A stretch of DNA of 64,000 nucleotides from Branchiostoma floridae (lineage: Eukaryota; Chordata; Leptocardii; Amphioxiformes; Branchiostomatidae): NCBI RefSeq assembly GCF_000003815.2, contig NC_049992.1:2552207-2616206 (forward strand), written 5' to 3'. Every line of letters begins with the position of its first letter. Position 1 is the first letter of the stretch. Of this stretch, positions 31,500-42,684 are shown one piece after another. Position numbers and translations under genes: made by a program. A model generated the notes under the pieces. The model did not search any database. It was not told where the DNA came from and saw nothing but the letters and a program-made list of their open reading frames with translations.

Positions 31500-32770
31500 A
31501 CACAAAACAAATGTTCTTCCGAATAAGTTTGTCGTTGGGGAATTGGGGCTATGATCCCAAAGCGATTATAGTTGACAAATTCAATGAAGTTTTTTTTGTA
31601 ATCATTGGTCCCTCTCTGGCAAAAGGGAAATATGAGACAGCTATCCCACTTCACACCCTCAAAATTCGTATACATCTATTAGGTCTGTCGAAGAACCTAC
31701 CGCAATAGAAAGTAACGACATCATTACAAATTTAAAAACGCATCCCCATGTCCAGACGATATAGGCGCCCTGATCTTAAAACAAATTCTTCCCAGTTCTG
31801 GAGCCAGTAACTATTCAGACCGAATGATATTTGGGCTTCTGAGAAAATATTCGAGATACATGGCGCTTTTACAACTCAACTTTGACAAGAATCACGATAG
31901 CCTTAGAAAATAACAAATACACAATAAGTATATTTCTAAATCTTTCCAAGCTTTCGGCACCCTAGACGACAGCGTACTTCTTAATAAACTATTAAAATAT
32001 GACTCCGCCCCACTTTGGCTGGAAGACTACATAGATAACATGCAGAAAACAGTTCGTAACTAATCAAGGTAATATTTTTTCCCAGGTAATATTTTTTCCA
32101 AAGTAATTTAACATGTGATGTACCACAAGGTTGTATTCTCCCCCCCCCCCCTTTATTTCTAATTTGTGTAAATGATCCTGCATCAGTATCAAAGAAACTA
32201 TTCCCTTTGTTATTCGCAGATGAAAACAAATTATTTGCGTACCATAGCAATTTGAACACCCTAGGGACATCTATGAATAGTAAATTTTGTAAGGTAATCC
32301 AATGGTTCAGAGCGAATACATTATCCCTAAACGTAAAAAAGACAAATTTAAGTTCATTATCTTTACAGCATCGGTATTATAAGAAAAATCAAAACCTAAG
32401 TAATGTGAAACTTGAAATTATTGTACCGTCTCAAAAGGATCTCTGTCGTTCGAGAAGAATCGACTTTACTTCCACTTTCATCCATAGTTTGTCCGTATGC
32501 TGCATTTTAACTTGTTAAGTGGGCAAGTACTGCTCGATCTTCTCTCAGGGTCTCGTGGAAAAATTCATGTTTTCCGCTCGTATGAGGTTTCCTCGTGCAG
32601 GTTCGGCCATTGGTAAGAACACAACCACTGTCCGAAGGCGCGGATATATCTGAGTTCCACATAGGGCGCACCATATGGAATAATCTTAAACTAATACCTG
32701 CTCGTATTTACACAGCTTAAAAAAAACTCCTGCCCTGAAGATAGATTTCGCAGGAAATCCAACTACCATT
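31500..32770 (+). pseudogene. Degenerate LINE reverse transcriptase
   Basis: Out-of-frame fragments in reverse transcriptase order are: ISIFLNLSKAFGTLDDSVLL (motif A, with the catalytic D of 'FDT' replaced by G), LTCDVPQGCIL (motif B region), LFADENKLFAYH (motif C, FADD changed to FADE), and VIQWFRANTLSLNVKKTNL. This order and spacing match CR1/Jockey-type non-LTR elements. Catalytic aspartates are lost and frames are broken, so it is dead. Confidence 0.75.
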
Positions 32771-33511
32771 TTTACTTGATTTGTTTCCTTGTTTGGGTTT
32801 TGTGCTTTTCATTCAGTATTTGATGATAATAATTCATGTCGATCTTTTTATAATTTCAACTACCTTACAATTTGTAAATTATGTTTATGATTGACTATTA
32901 TTTGTTAATTTCATTTAGTTTTGGTGATGTAAGGACGACTACTGCTATCATTATCATTATTTATTATCATTACCTGATTTTTTTGTTTTCCTTGTTTTGG
33001 TTCTGCCTGCATGTAGTATTTGATAACCAATAATTCATTTTGATGTTCTGTATATTTTCAACCTCTTTACGATCCGTTTAGTATTGACAATTACTTGTTA
33101 ATCTGATTCAAATTTGGTTGTAAATACTTCTATTGTCATTATGATTATTTAAAATTATTTCTATTATATTGGTACTGTTTACATTCTTTATATTTAGTTT
33201 CTGGGGGAGACCCTCGAAAAACCGAACAGGTTTCTGCCCCCCCCCCCACCCCCCGCCGAGTATATATGTATAATTTCTAATTAATACGTATGTGCAATTA
33301 ACAACGAACAAAGAAACAAAAATATCAAACAGAAATATTGTGAATGGATCAGTATTCAATTTTGAAGAATCTTCCAACAACTTTAAAGAAATTTAAAAGC
33401 AATTTGATAACAGTCAGTATCATTTAGTAATATGGCCTACATGATGTGAATAAGCACTTCAAACTATCTATGGAAAGTGTCATTCATATAATTCACCAGT
33501 GGTTTTCTTAC

Positions 33512-33616
33512 CCTCAAAGTGGATCTTGAAGTCGTCGTCAGCCATAGGGTTGTGTGTACTAAGGACGAGGTGGACCATGTTGGAAGCAGCACTGAGTTCC
33601 GCCGGAAAGATCGGTC
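33512..33616 (-). CDS. CUB-B domain, second exon
   Basis: Phase 1-1 exon of 35 codons: PIFPAELSAASNMVHLVLST, then HNPMADDDFKIHFE. This is the C-terminal CUB segment ('P..L.A.SN.M.LV..T......F.I.F'). It closely matches the exon at 35555-35662. The donor GTAAGA is strong. Confidence 0.86.
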
Positions 33617-34967
33617 CTGTTAAAAGTTTGCGAATGTAGAGCACGTTTTGTTAAGCTGGTTAGAAAATATACGCCAACTGTTAGGCTAGTTATTGAAGAA
33701 AATTTTATGTAACTTATAGGTTGACTGTTCTTTAATTTCTTATTCAAAACTTTCAAACTGTAAAATTTTACTACTGTCTGTCAGATCTGCAACAGATTAT
33801 CACACAAAACTCGCCCGTTTATGTTAATTGAATCGGGACAGGGGCCGATACCGACTTCTGGCCCGTTGCTGACGTCAAAAATCAGAAAGGTTTCTAAGCA
33901 GTGCTTAAGAAAACAAGATGACTTGTTGAAAAATTGACGAGTCCACCAAGATTCTGTTTTGTCGAAAGGAAGACACCAAATACAGTAAATTGAGTTTGGG
34001 CATACCTTGACTTTATAATTGGAAAGTCATGCAATATTACTGAAAAAACAACGGAAACTAGAAAGGCCGACATTTGCTTGGGAACAAACACGGCATATTT
34101 CAGCCATCCCCCTCCCAATGCAACAATAGACTGTTCCAAAAAATGGAACACTTTTGCTTAAAATGACTTTTAACACAAATCAGACTTAAGCCCAAAAATG
34201 AATCTTGAAAAATGCCCTATGCAAGAATGGACTCATCCAATGCACCCCATATAGAAAGGTAAATTAGACCAGTCCAGAAAAACTTCCGCTAAAAAATGGA
34301 ATTCAAATCATCAAACGTCCAAAACTGAGTTAGAAAAAAAAGAATGGACTGTTCCTGTGAAAACCCTATGTAAAATGAAGCAGCCAAAAAACTTGTGCAA
34401 AAAAGGACTTTGACAAAATCACCAAGGCCCAAAGTGAATTTTAAAGAATGCCCCCCTCCGTGCAAGAATTGACTCCTTGCACTTTATAAAAAATTGTAAA
34501 TATACCAGTCAAGAAATAATCCCACTGAAAATATGGCCTTTTGTATAAACCCAGCCCTAAATTCAATTTAGAAAATAAAGTCCTGCCGTGCATGAATGAA
34601 ATCTTCCAGATAACACCTGGGGCTCGCTGATTGGCTGCCGAATTCTCCCCAGGGAGCCAAAAAAACTCAATAAAATCCTTTCAAAGGCAGATATAAAAAT
34701 TAAAAAAAAAACTTGGGTATTGGCTCACTCTACCCTTGTGCCAAATTCCGGATCAATCGGTCCAGGAACGACGGAGATAAAGCGTTTGGAAGGTTTGAAA
34801 CGAGAAAGAAAGAAGAAGAAACATTACGAATACAATATATTTTACCATACCGAAATATGATCACAAACGTGAAGCGATTCGATCTGTGAAATTCGTTGAG
34901 CGATCTGGTTCCTATCCTAGTGGAATGTAGGTAACAAGCACTTGAGACAAAATTGAGACAAACCTAC
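33617..34967 (-). repeat. Intron with a dispersed repeat shared with the 46-kb region
   Basis: The interval about 34050-34790 ('gaaaggccgacatttgct.ggga.caaa.ac.gcatatt') is related to 46490-47330 and 58230-59040. It has no reading frame of note and ends near 'ccaaattccggatcaatcgg'. Confidence 0.55.
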
Positions 34968-35189
34968 CGGTGTAACTTCCCAACAAGACAGGGATGCCGA
35001 GCTCTTCCTTATAGACGTATAGCCAGTTTCGATCATAGTCTAAAGAAAACGTCACTGGTGTCATCTTCACCCCTTCTCCCACGTTGACCTCTATGGTCCA
35101 CACACGTTGTATGCTGGGGTACTCTCCGGTATATGTAGGCGAGTAAAGGTAGCCAGACGATCTCCGGGTAATATTAGTAGTAATGTAAC
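34968..35189 (-). CDS. CUB-B domain, first exon (cysteine-free)
   Basis: Phase 1-1 exon of 74 codons: SSGYLYSPTYTGEYPSIQRV, then WTIEVNVGEGVKMTPVTFSL, then DRNWLYVYKEELG and LLGSYTG. This is a clear CUB fold pattern, yet all four conserved cysteines are absent: valine precedes WTIE and SYTG stands where YCG is usual. Both disulfides are therefore lost. Confidence 0.86.
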
Positions 35190-35554
35190 CTAAACATTAT
35201 TGGAAAGTTTCAGCATGTTAAACTCTGACACTACGCCTATCATTTATATTTTTTCATATAGTAAGTCGCTAAACCAAAATATAGCTCTTGCTCTACACAG
35301 ACGTGGTCAGTAGTACATGTTTTAGCACAGAACCACTGCCACATTTAATGGATTGAAATTGGGGTAAACTGGGCATTGGATTTTTTACAACATTTCAGTG
35401 GCGGTAAAGAAATCCCCCAGTAACTTGAAACATCATGCATTACTTTGTCTTAATATACTCTACATGACATGAATAGGCATTTCGAAATAATGATTCTAGA
35501 AAGTGCCTCTATAATACATCCAGAAAATGTATATTTAATCACTGCTCTTTGTAC

Positions 35555-35662
35555 CCTGAAAGCCGATCTTGAAACCTTGAGCATAATTGTAAGACTCGTC
35601 CGTACGAAGGACTAACTGCGCCATGTTGGATGTAGCAAGGAGTGTCCATGGGATAGCTGTTC
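35555..35662 (-). CDS. CUB-A domain, second exon
   Basis: Phase 1-1 exon of 36 codons: TAIPWTLLATSNMAQLVLRT, then DESYNYAQGFKIGFQ. It aligns without gaps in its first 20 residues with the CUB-B second exon (P.F/IP...A.SNM..LVL.T), which indicates an internal duplication of the two-exon CUB unit. Confidence 0.86.
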
Positions 35663-37705
35663 CTGTTGACAATTTTGAGAATGTGGAATTAGCACGTTCA
35701 TTTCTAACCTTGTTAGAAAATATCAACTCAGACTATTAACCAGAGTTCGGCGACCTCACACTTCCATGAAATATTTAGAGCTTTTGTAAATTTAATGCAA
35801 ATGACTTACACATTTACATGATTTAAGCATGGTGTTCATCATTGTCTAACGTACACTTGTCACAAGTATAAAACTCCCATCGTTAATCATAGGCGGTTTT
35901 GCAATTTTTGGGAAATATTATGCAAATCAATTCCACCTTTTCATAATTGGTATCTGCTTATGTGTTATCTATCATAATTTACATGTGTTACATTTATTGA
36001 AGTCCAGTTATTGAAATGGAATTATACAATTTTCTCACTAATTACGCAAATTAAGTCCTCATTTGCATAACATGTATATCATTATAAACATCTTTGCCTA
36101 AGCTACCTGCATGCCTAAAATGATGGCAATCCATCGTTCCTTTCTGCAGTTATCCTCTTTGGACTGTCTTTGGAATGACAAAAATGCCCCTGCAGTTCCA
36201 GGATTAAATGCTAGGGGCTGACACTTGCGCAACTTTGTCATGACGTTGAAAGCTGTCTACCACCGAAATGTCAACACCATATCATGTCTGGGACAAGAGA
36301 TACATTGAAAAAAACTACTATGATCGAATATACTCATTAATCATGCAAATGTACTCTAATTTTGCATAATTAGTATTTTATTTTGTACAACATTGCCTAA
36401 GGTACATACAAACCAAACCATGTGAAAATCCGTTGTTCCATTCTTGAGTTATCCTCTTCAGAATTTTTTTACGAAAATGTCCCTGCTATGGCAGACCTAG
36501 TTGCTAGGTGGCCCAAACTTATGTCTCTTCTTCCTGAGCACAAGAGCTATGTAACAATACAAAATCGTGACCATAACTTTTTTCATAAAACGAGATAGCA
36601 AAACCGGAAGTTGTGCTGCAGTACGAAGGGAAACCGCTAGGGGGGCCAAAATCTAATCATTTTCCAGCTTTCGCCACACCCTGACAATACACTAAGTATG
36701 AAACGACGCCACCCAGCCGTTCTTGAGATACCTTGTTCACAGACACACACACAGACACACAAAATCTACTGAAAAATATAGCTCCATGACATTTAATGGC
36801 GGTAACAACAGTTTGAAGACTTCATACCTCCATTAAATATTTTGTACCCTATCCCAGGCATTGTGTGTAGGGCTTAACCATGGAATGGGCTCTGTGTACA
36901 CTGAGTATAGTCCCAAGGCAGCAGTCAGTGTAGTTCATCTTTGGGATACAGTATCACGCCCATAGTGTATCAGGTAGTGGAATAGGGTGTTGGTAGGGAT
37001 GACGAAATCTGGAATTAGATTAGCCTAGCGGCGGCTTCTGTTGGTAACTTCCGGGTCTGATATCTCGTGTTCTGTATATGATATGATTATGATTTTGGGG
37101 TGATGGGTAGCTCTTGTGCTTGGACATAAGTTTGACATATTAGTTTGGGCCCCAGTTTTTTAAGAATTGCTAAAGAGGATATCTCAAGAAAGGAATAACA
37201 GATTGTCATGATTTTTGGTATGTAGGTACTTTTGACGAGGGTGTACAATATGTAGTAATGATTACGCCAAATATGCACACATTTGCATAATTAATGAGAA
37301 TATTCTGTCATAGCAGTTTTTTCAATGCATATCTTGTACTGGACTTGAAATGGGCTTGACATTTGGGTTGCATGTAGCTTTTTTATACAAACGTTGTTAG
37401 TTTTGTTACACATGTACGTCACTCTCTGAAAATTTAGTTTAAGTGTGGGTCCCCAAAGTTTGTTTAAAAAACTGCACATTTTACAGGGGTCCGTTTGGAC
37501 GCGAGTCACAGACTTTCCTCTATACTAAGTAACTTTCACAATATTGTGACAATCTACGCGAAATTGAAGACAAGAGTACAGCAGATGTTTACTGACAGTC
37601 CTGAAAGGAATTTTTTTAGATAAAAGATGTCCAGATGGTACTTCAAAATTTGAGCATTAAGAATTGTTAATTAAAATGTGCAATGCTGTAAACATCTCGT
37701 CAGTG
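35663..37705 (-). repeat. Large intron with dispersed repeats in both orientations
   Basis: The part about 36040-36800 is the family seen at 7640-8775 (plus orientation, ending in ACACAGACACACA). The part about 37020-37500 is the same family in reverse ('gaaggaataacagattgtcatgatttttgg'). No exon was recognised. Confidence 0.55.
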
Positions 37706-38580
37706 TATAGGGTAGGGGAATGATTCCAATTCCCCTTTTCTATAGGGTATAGGGTAGGGGAATGATTCCAATTCCCCTTTTCTATAGGGTATAGGGTAGG
37801 GGAATGATTCCAATTCCCCTTTTCTATAGGGTATAGGGTAGGGGAATGATTCCAATTCCCCTTTTCTATAGGGTATAGGGAAGGGGGTAATTCCAACTCC
37901 CCTTTTTCTATAGGGTATGGGGTAGGGGAATGATCAATTCCTCTTTTCTATATGGTATAGGGTTGGGGAATGATATAAATTTCCCTTTTCTATATGGTGT
38001 AGGGTAGGGCGATGATTCCAATTCTCCTTTTCTATAGGGTGTAGGGTAGGGGGTTTAATTCCAATTCTCCTTTTCTATAGGGTGTAAGGTAGGGGGATGA
38101 TTCCAATTCCCCTTTTCTGTAGGGTATAGGGTAGGGGAATGATTCCAATTCTCCTTTTCTATAGGGTGTAGGGTAGGGGGATGATTCCAATTCTCCTTTT
38201 CTATAGGGTGTAGGGTAGGGGGATGATTCCAATTCCCCTTTTCTATAGGGTATAGGGTAGGGGGATGATTCCAATTCTCCTTTTCTATAGGGTGTAGGGT
38301 AGGGGGATGATTCCAATTCTCCTTTTCTATAGGGTGTAGGGTAGGGGGATGATTCCAATTCCCCTTTTCTGTAGGGTGTAGGGTAGGGGGATGATTCCAA
38401 TTCTCCTTTTCTATAGGGTGTAGGGTAGGGGGATGATCAATTCCTCTTTTCTATATGGTATAGGGTAGGGGAATGATATAAATTTCCCTTTTCTATATGG
38501 TGTAGGGTAGGGGAATGATTCCAATTCTCCTTTTCTATATGGTGTTGGGTAGGGGGATAATTCCAATTCTACTTTTCTAT
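37706..38580. repeat. 42-bp G-rich minisatellite, about 21 units
   Basis: The unit reads approximately gggtatagggtaggggaatg, attccaattccccttttcta, ta. Each unit has three G runs and a short dyad (ggggaat / attcccc). Because 42 is a multiple of three, the minus strand shows long open stretches of a 14-residue repeat (ELESSPYPTPYRKG). It lies within the intron that splits CUB-A. Confidence 0.93.
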
Positions 38581-38788
38581 TACCCAGTACACCGACACCG
38601 ACCGCATTTGACCCTTTGCTCAGGTCAAACTTCTCGAGGGCATCAGAGCAGCAGGCCACTTAGACATGCTAAAGGAGTCGAGGACTGGTCGGAAAACCTG
38701 AATCCCGACCCTCTAAAACAGCTGGACTAGGTTAAATCCTTCTCCAAATTTTTATTTATTTATATATGAACTTCACGATACAACCTAC

Positions 38789-39031
38789 CTACACCAAAAC
38801 CGGTGTACGACCCTAACAAGGTGCGGTTGTGTTGCCCTCCCATGTAGACATCCAGCCAGTCATGACCATATTGTAAATCAAACCACCTTGGTGTGAACCC
38901 CACCCATTCTCCGGCGTTGACTTCTATGGTCCATGTGCAGTGCAAGTTGTTGTCGTAAGGCCAAGGAAAATTGGGAGAAGTAATGTTGTAGGAGCTCGAA
39001 GAATTCCCCTCAATATAAGCACCGCAGCCAC
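38789..39031 (-). CDS. CUB-A domain, first exon (first recognised exon)
   Basis: Phase 1 in, 81 codons: GCGAYIEGNSSSSYNITSPN, then FPWPYDNNLHCTWTIEVNAG, then DWLDVY and LLGSYTG. C1 and C2 are present but C3 and C4 are absent. The donor GTAGGT after 38789 is strong and adds FGV after SYTG; a weaker GTTTTG donor at 38801 would match the CUB-B exon boundary better. Both keep phase 1. The exon lacks a start, so a signal-peptide exon must lie further upstream. Confidence 0.85.
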
Positions 39032-39467
39032 CTGAAAATTGTTGGGAAATTTTAAGATGTTTGTATGATTGTTCTCATACCAACTATGAAACGGGTCTGA
39101 AGGTCAGAGGTCAGCAGTGGAAGCGGGTAGTGGTTGCGCGACCTCCGTAACTATACCAACATTTTTTGCCGTCTATTGTCTCTGTTTGCGTTAAATTTAG
39201 TTACGCAGTCCATTCAAACACAGGCTGAGCTGGGTAACACCTAACTTGAAGTCATTGCAAAGTTCATGACATTGCAAAGTGTTTTTGGAGAGAACTGTGC
39301 GGTAAATTGTTACGTGCAGTCATGCAGTCGGGACGCGGCGGCCATTCATTGCTGAACATTTTGCACGATAGCGCTTGCCGGATATCGCCATTTTCTGTCT
39401 GATGTCTCCTTGAGCAGCGCCCAGTTTGCCGGGCCTAGGGTTGACTACGCTGTTAAGACCGCTCTAC
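39032..39467. other. No recognised feature
   Basis: Unique sequence between the first recognised CUB exon and the start of the tandem duplication. A minus-strand ATG context near 39390 opens no signal peptide-like frame. Confidence 0.4.
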
Positions 39468-41084
39468 CACAGGTGCTACTGTGTCATCTACATTCTTATC
39501 TACAATTATAAGAAAACATGCTTAGTCTTTCAATTTCTAAAGTCAAGAAAATACCAAAAGACTTGACCATGTCTCCCCCAAACAAGGAGGCTGATTATTT
39601 CAACCTCATTGCTTTAAACTAGTAATATTCTAGAGTAAGAATATTACAGGAAGTAGTATAATGTATTATCTCCATAGCCATGCCAGTATGCTCGTAAATT
39701 ATTGTTTATTATATATTGCTGAAATTAGAAGGATATTCAGCATAACTAAACTTTAAGCTTCATTAACAAATCAAACAAGTAGATACTAGTATATGCACCG
39801 GTAATCTATGTCAATTTTACTTTTAAATAAAAAATTGTCTATTCATAAATCTACATTACGCAAATTTGTTCCCAATTTCATACTGCCCCCTTCTCCCACA
39901 TTCTTACATATATGTAATTCCCATTGTCCTTAGAACACCTAGCAATGTACAATATGAGCAATATAACTATGCTAATACATACAGAACATCTGTAAGGAGT
40001 GAGGAATAATAGCTAGAAAGTCAGTCATTTTTTTACCATTAAATCAGACAGATTTTGATTCAGACCAAATGTCAGTTTTACTGCCCAGGGTCAGTTTCTT
40101 CTCAGCATCTGACCACTGTGAGGCCAGAGATTTGTGAGTTTTGTCGGTACACATTGATAATCATTACGCTTTAATAACCAGCTAACACAAAAAAGGAACT
40201 TATTAATCTGTCATCATTATACAAGTCATTATGCAGGACTCAAAAAGTCTTGTCTCTAAGAATTGCCTACTCCTGTTCTTTGTTTTATATAACATTATTA
40301 AAGACTGAAGATCCTAAAACAAACATTTTAGGCTGAGTATTGGTAATTATATTTGCTAGAGTGCCATTAAAAGTGTAAATTTTTCCCCTCCTACTAAATT
40401 GTTTGGGAGCCCATGTTTTTTCTTATCGTCAAAAGTTCCCTTTTTTGTACGGATGGGGTAAAATCATTTTCTGTCCTGGGATAAAGATACATGTCTTGTA
40501 TATAGCTCTGTATATAGCTCGTCTGAAGACAACATTCCTTTATCAAATAGACGCCATTTTGAATCATATCAAAGAAGTCTGCAGACTGATAGGATGGCAG
40601 CTGTCTGGTCATGTCTGGTGTATGTGGTGACAGTGTAGATACACAGATACATTATAACCATAGTGTTGTACCAAGTGCATTTACTGTTACTTGGATAGAC
40701 AGGTAATAAAAACAGTTTCAATCCAACTTTCTTGGAATTCTGCTGTGTAATTGTGTGTGTGTGATGCTCCAATGCTTGAAAGTTTGTTTATTATTGATTA
40801 ACAGCACCTAAGCTGTCTGTCTGGCTTGGCAGGTAAAGGTGTGACAAGCTGTGAACTTGCCCATTGTTCTCCTCAGGTAAACTTGTACCCTGCTGCCAGG
40901 TACTAAGTCCAGAAATTAATTAGCTATATTGTTCCTCTATCCGAACAAAGATATCACATTTCACCCTTGGAATGCCCAACAGTTGCAATTTTGTCATCCT
41001 ATCTTCTTCTTAAAAGCGCAATCATATACAATGTTCTTATTTGTCGCGAAAGACATACCGGGTAAGTAGACATGTTGTACTTTA

Positions 41085-41870
41085 ATGTTCAGGTGTTCCG
41101 TGGTCAGCAAGCCTTCTGACGCTCAAGATCTGCAGTCTGACCTCGATGCGTTAACAGAATGGCAAAATCGTTGGCTTATGTCGATCAACCCCTCTAAATG
41201 CCACACCCTCCATATCACCCGTAAGAAGCACCCCATCTTAACACAGTGCTCCCTCTGTGGAGAAGCCCTCACCGGTGTTAAGTCCCACCCCTATCTTGGA
41301 GTACAACTTTCCGACGATTTGCGGTGGGACACCCATATCAACCACGCCACTAGCAAAGCTGGTAAGGTCCTAGGGGTCATTCGGCGCAACTTGACCCATT
41401 GTCCATCCAGGGTCAAGGCCACTTGTTACAAAGCGCTGGGCTTCCCGAGTGACCCTTAATCACTACCGGCAGACTAGCAGCGTGACACAAATGCTCAATG
41501 ACCTGCAGTGGCGTCCTCTCTCCGAAAGGAGGAGGAACGCCCGCCTCACATTCTTTTATAAGTTAGTTAACAACAGGATTAACATAGACACACAGAACCT
41601 ACTGATTCCGACCCAAGGGCGAACACGAGGCAGCCATCAACATAAGTACAAACCAATCTTTGCAAGAACAGACACATACAAGTACTCATATTTTCCTAGA
41701 ACAATCCCGGGGTGGGATTTCCTGCCTGGCGCGGTAGTAAGTGCTCCCGCAGTTGAGAGCTTCCGTGCCAGGCAGGAGGGCTGCCCGCCCTAACCCGGGA
41801 CCTCAGCTCCCCCCCTACTTTGCCCCTTGCGGGGTTATATGGGGGTAACCCATGATGATGATGGTGGTGG
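41085..41870 (+). pseudogene. CR1/L2-like LINE 3' fragment inserted in copy 1
   Basis: The first frame reads LQSDLDALTEWQNRWLMSIN, PSKCHTLHI, then HPYLGVQLSDDLRWDTHINH (the end of the reverse transcriptase domain). The second frame, after an internal deletion near 41445, reads RQTSSVTQMLNDLQWRPLSE and SYFPRTIPGWDFLPGAVVSA, the typical C-terminal tail. A GATGATGGTGGTGG 3' repeat ends it. Copy 2 has the uninterrupted site near 51125-51135. The insertion itself starts near 41105. Confidence 0.82.
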
Positions 41871-42684
41871 TGGTTGTGCATATTACCACTTTCCTGTTAG
41901 GCTTCAAGAATATTTCACGTATGCCATTTTTGAAAATATTTTGAGCATATTAAAGAATATCTCTGTTATCATCAGAATAGTGGGCCTGGGACCACCTGAA
42001 CATTATAGAGTACGCTTTACTAAAAACATACATACCATATTTGTGTCAAAATATGTCCCTGTGTGTTGCGCCGAGGGCCTATAAGGTACAAAATCTAGAT
42101 GTGCTTATCATATTCATATTTTAATATCAGTGAGTCTTTCGTGAAATCCATGTGGTCTCAAAATATGCTATGGGTCTGTTGCTCTACTTCCTGTTGGAAA
42201 TTTCGGAAAACACCAAAACAGTAACTTACTACAGCACATCAAAGCTGGTGAATCAGTTAATTAGGCAGAAGGGTGAAACGTAAGATACATGTAATAGGAA
42301 TCTTTTATTGTTGGATCCCAAGCCCTCAGGATCACCCAACTTTCCACCCCTTCAGTGCACCTGGAGACTCCACGACGATGCCATGTCTTTGCATGGGTAC
42401 CGGTGGAATATAGAAGTAACAAAAATTTTCACTCAAGAACAACATGAACGAATCTTATATCATAAACATCAACGAGGTTGTCTTTATTTACATGACATAG
42501 TTGCGATTATTCCATAACTAGATTGAACATTGCCATCGCCTATCGTCACAAGAGAGCGGCTCCGAGAATCCTTCCCAACGGCACAATAGACGCACCGTTT
42601 CAACTTTGGCCCTCATCATTAGAGGGTGGTGGGCGATCAGCGAGGTTTTTCACCTTTCCCAATTTTGTAACTTTCGTTACCCTA

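Larger units (their letters stand above)
1..39031 (-). other. Mosaic extracellular gene: CUB / sushi / tectonin / LDLa / F5-8C / C-type lectin (30 exons read)
   Basis: Thirty minus-strand exons share one reading frame from 39031 down to 1, and the gene continues to the left. Domain order is CUB x2, sushi, CUB x2, six tectonin blades, thirteen LDLa, F5/8C, C-type lectin. All domain boundaries fall in phase 1; only introns inside a domain are phase 0 or 2 (F5/8C, CUB-C, one tectonin intron). Splice sites are GT-AG throughout and the phases match across every junction, which supports one transcript rather than several genes. About 1,675 residues are visible. No transmembrane segment, start codon or polyadenylation site was identified. 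These domains occur in secreted or cell-surface proteins, and three of them commonly bind sugars or lipids, so extracellular recognition is a reasonable inference. Splitting into two or more genes cannot be excluded without transcripts, most easily in the long intron 24-28 kb or 29-33 kb intervals. Confidence 0.75.

Noticed and set aside
38032..38400. Open frame of a 14-residue repeat as a repetitive protein gene
   Set aside because: It is produced by a 42-bp minisatellite whose period is a multiple of three; unit variants break the frame on both sides and no splice or start signal supports it. Kept only as a possible retained-intron observation.
37706..38580. CRISPR-like array or interstitial telomere
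   Set aside because: Units are contiguous without unique spacers, and the GGGTATAGGGTAGGGG pattern is not the TTAGGG telomere repeat.
40403..40630. 75-codon frame identical at 50233-50460 as a conserved gene
   Set aside because: The identity reflects near-identical duplicated DNA rather than protein conservation; the frame on the opposite strand is equally preserved.
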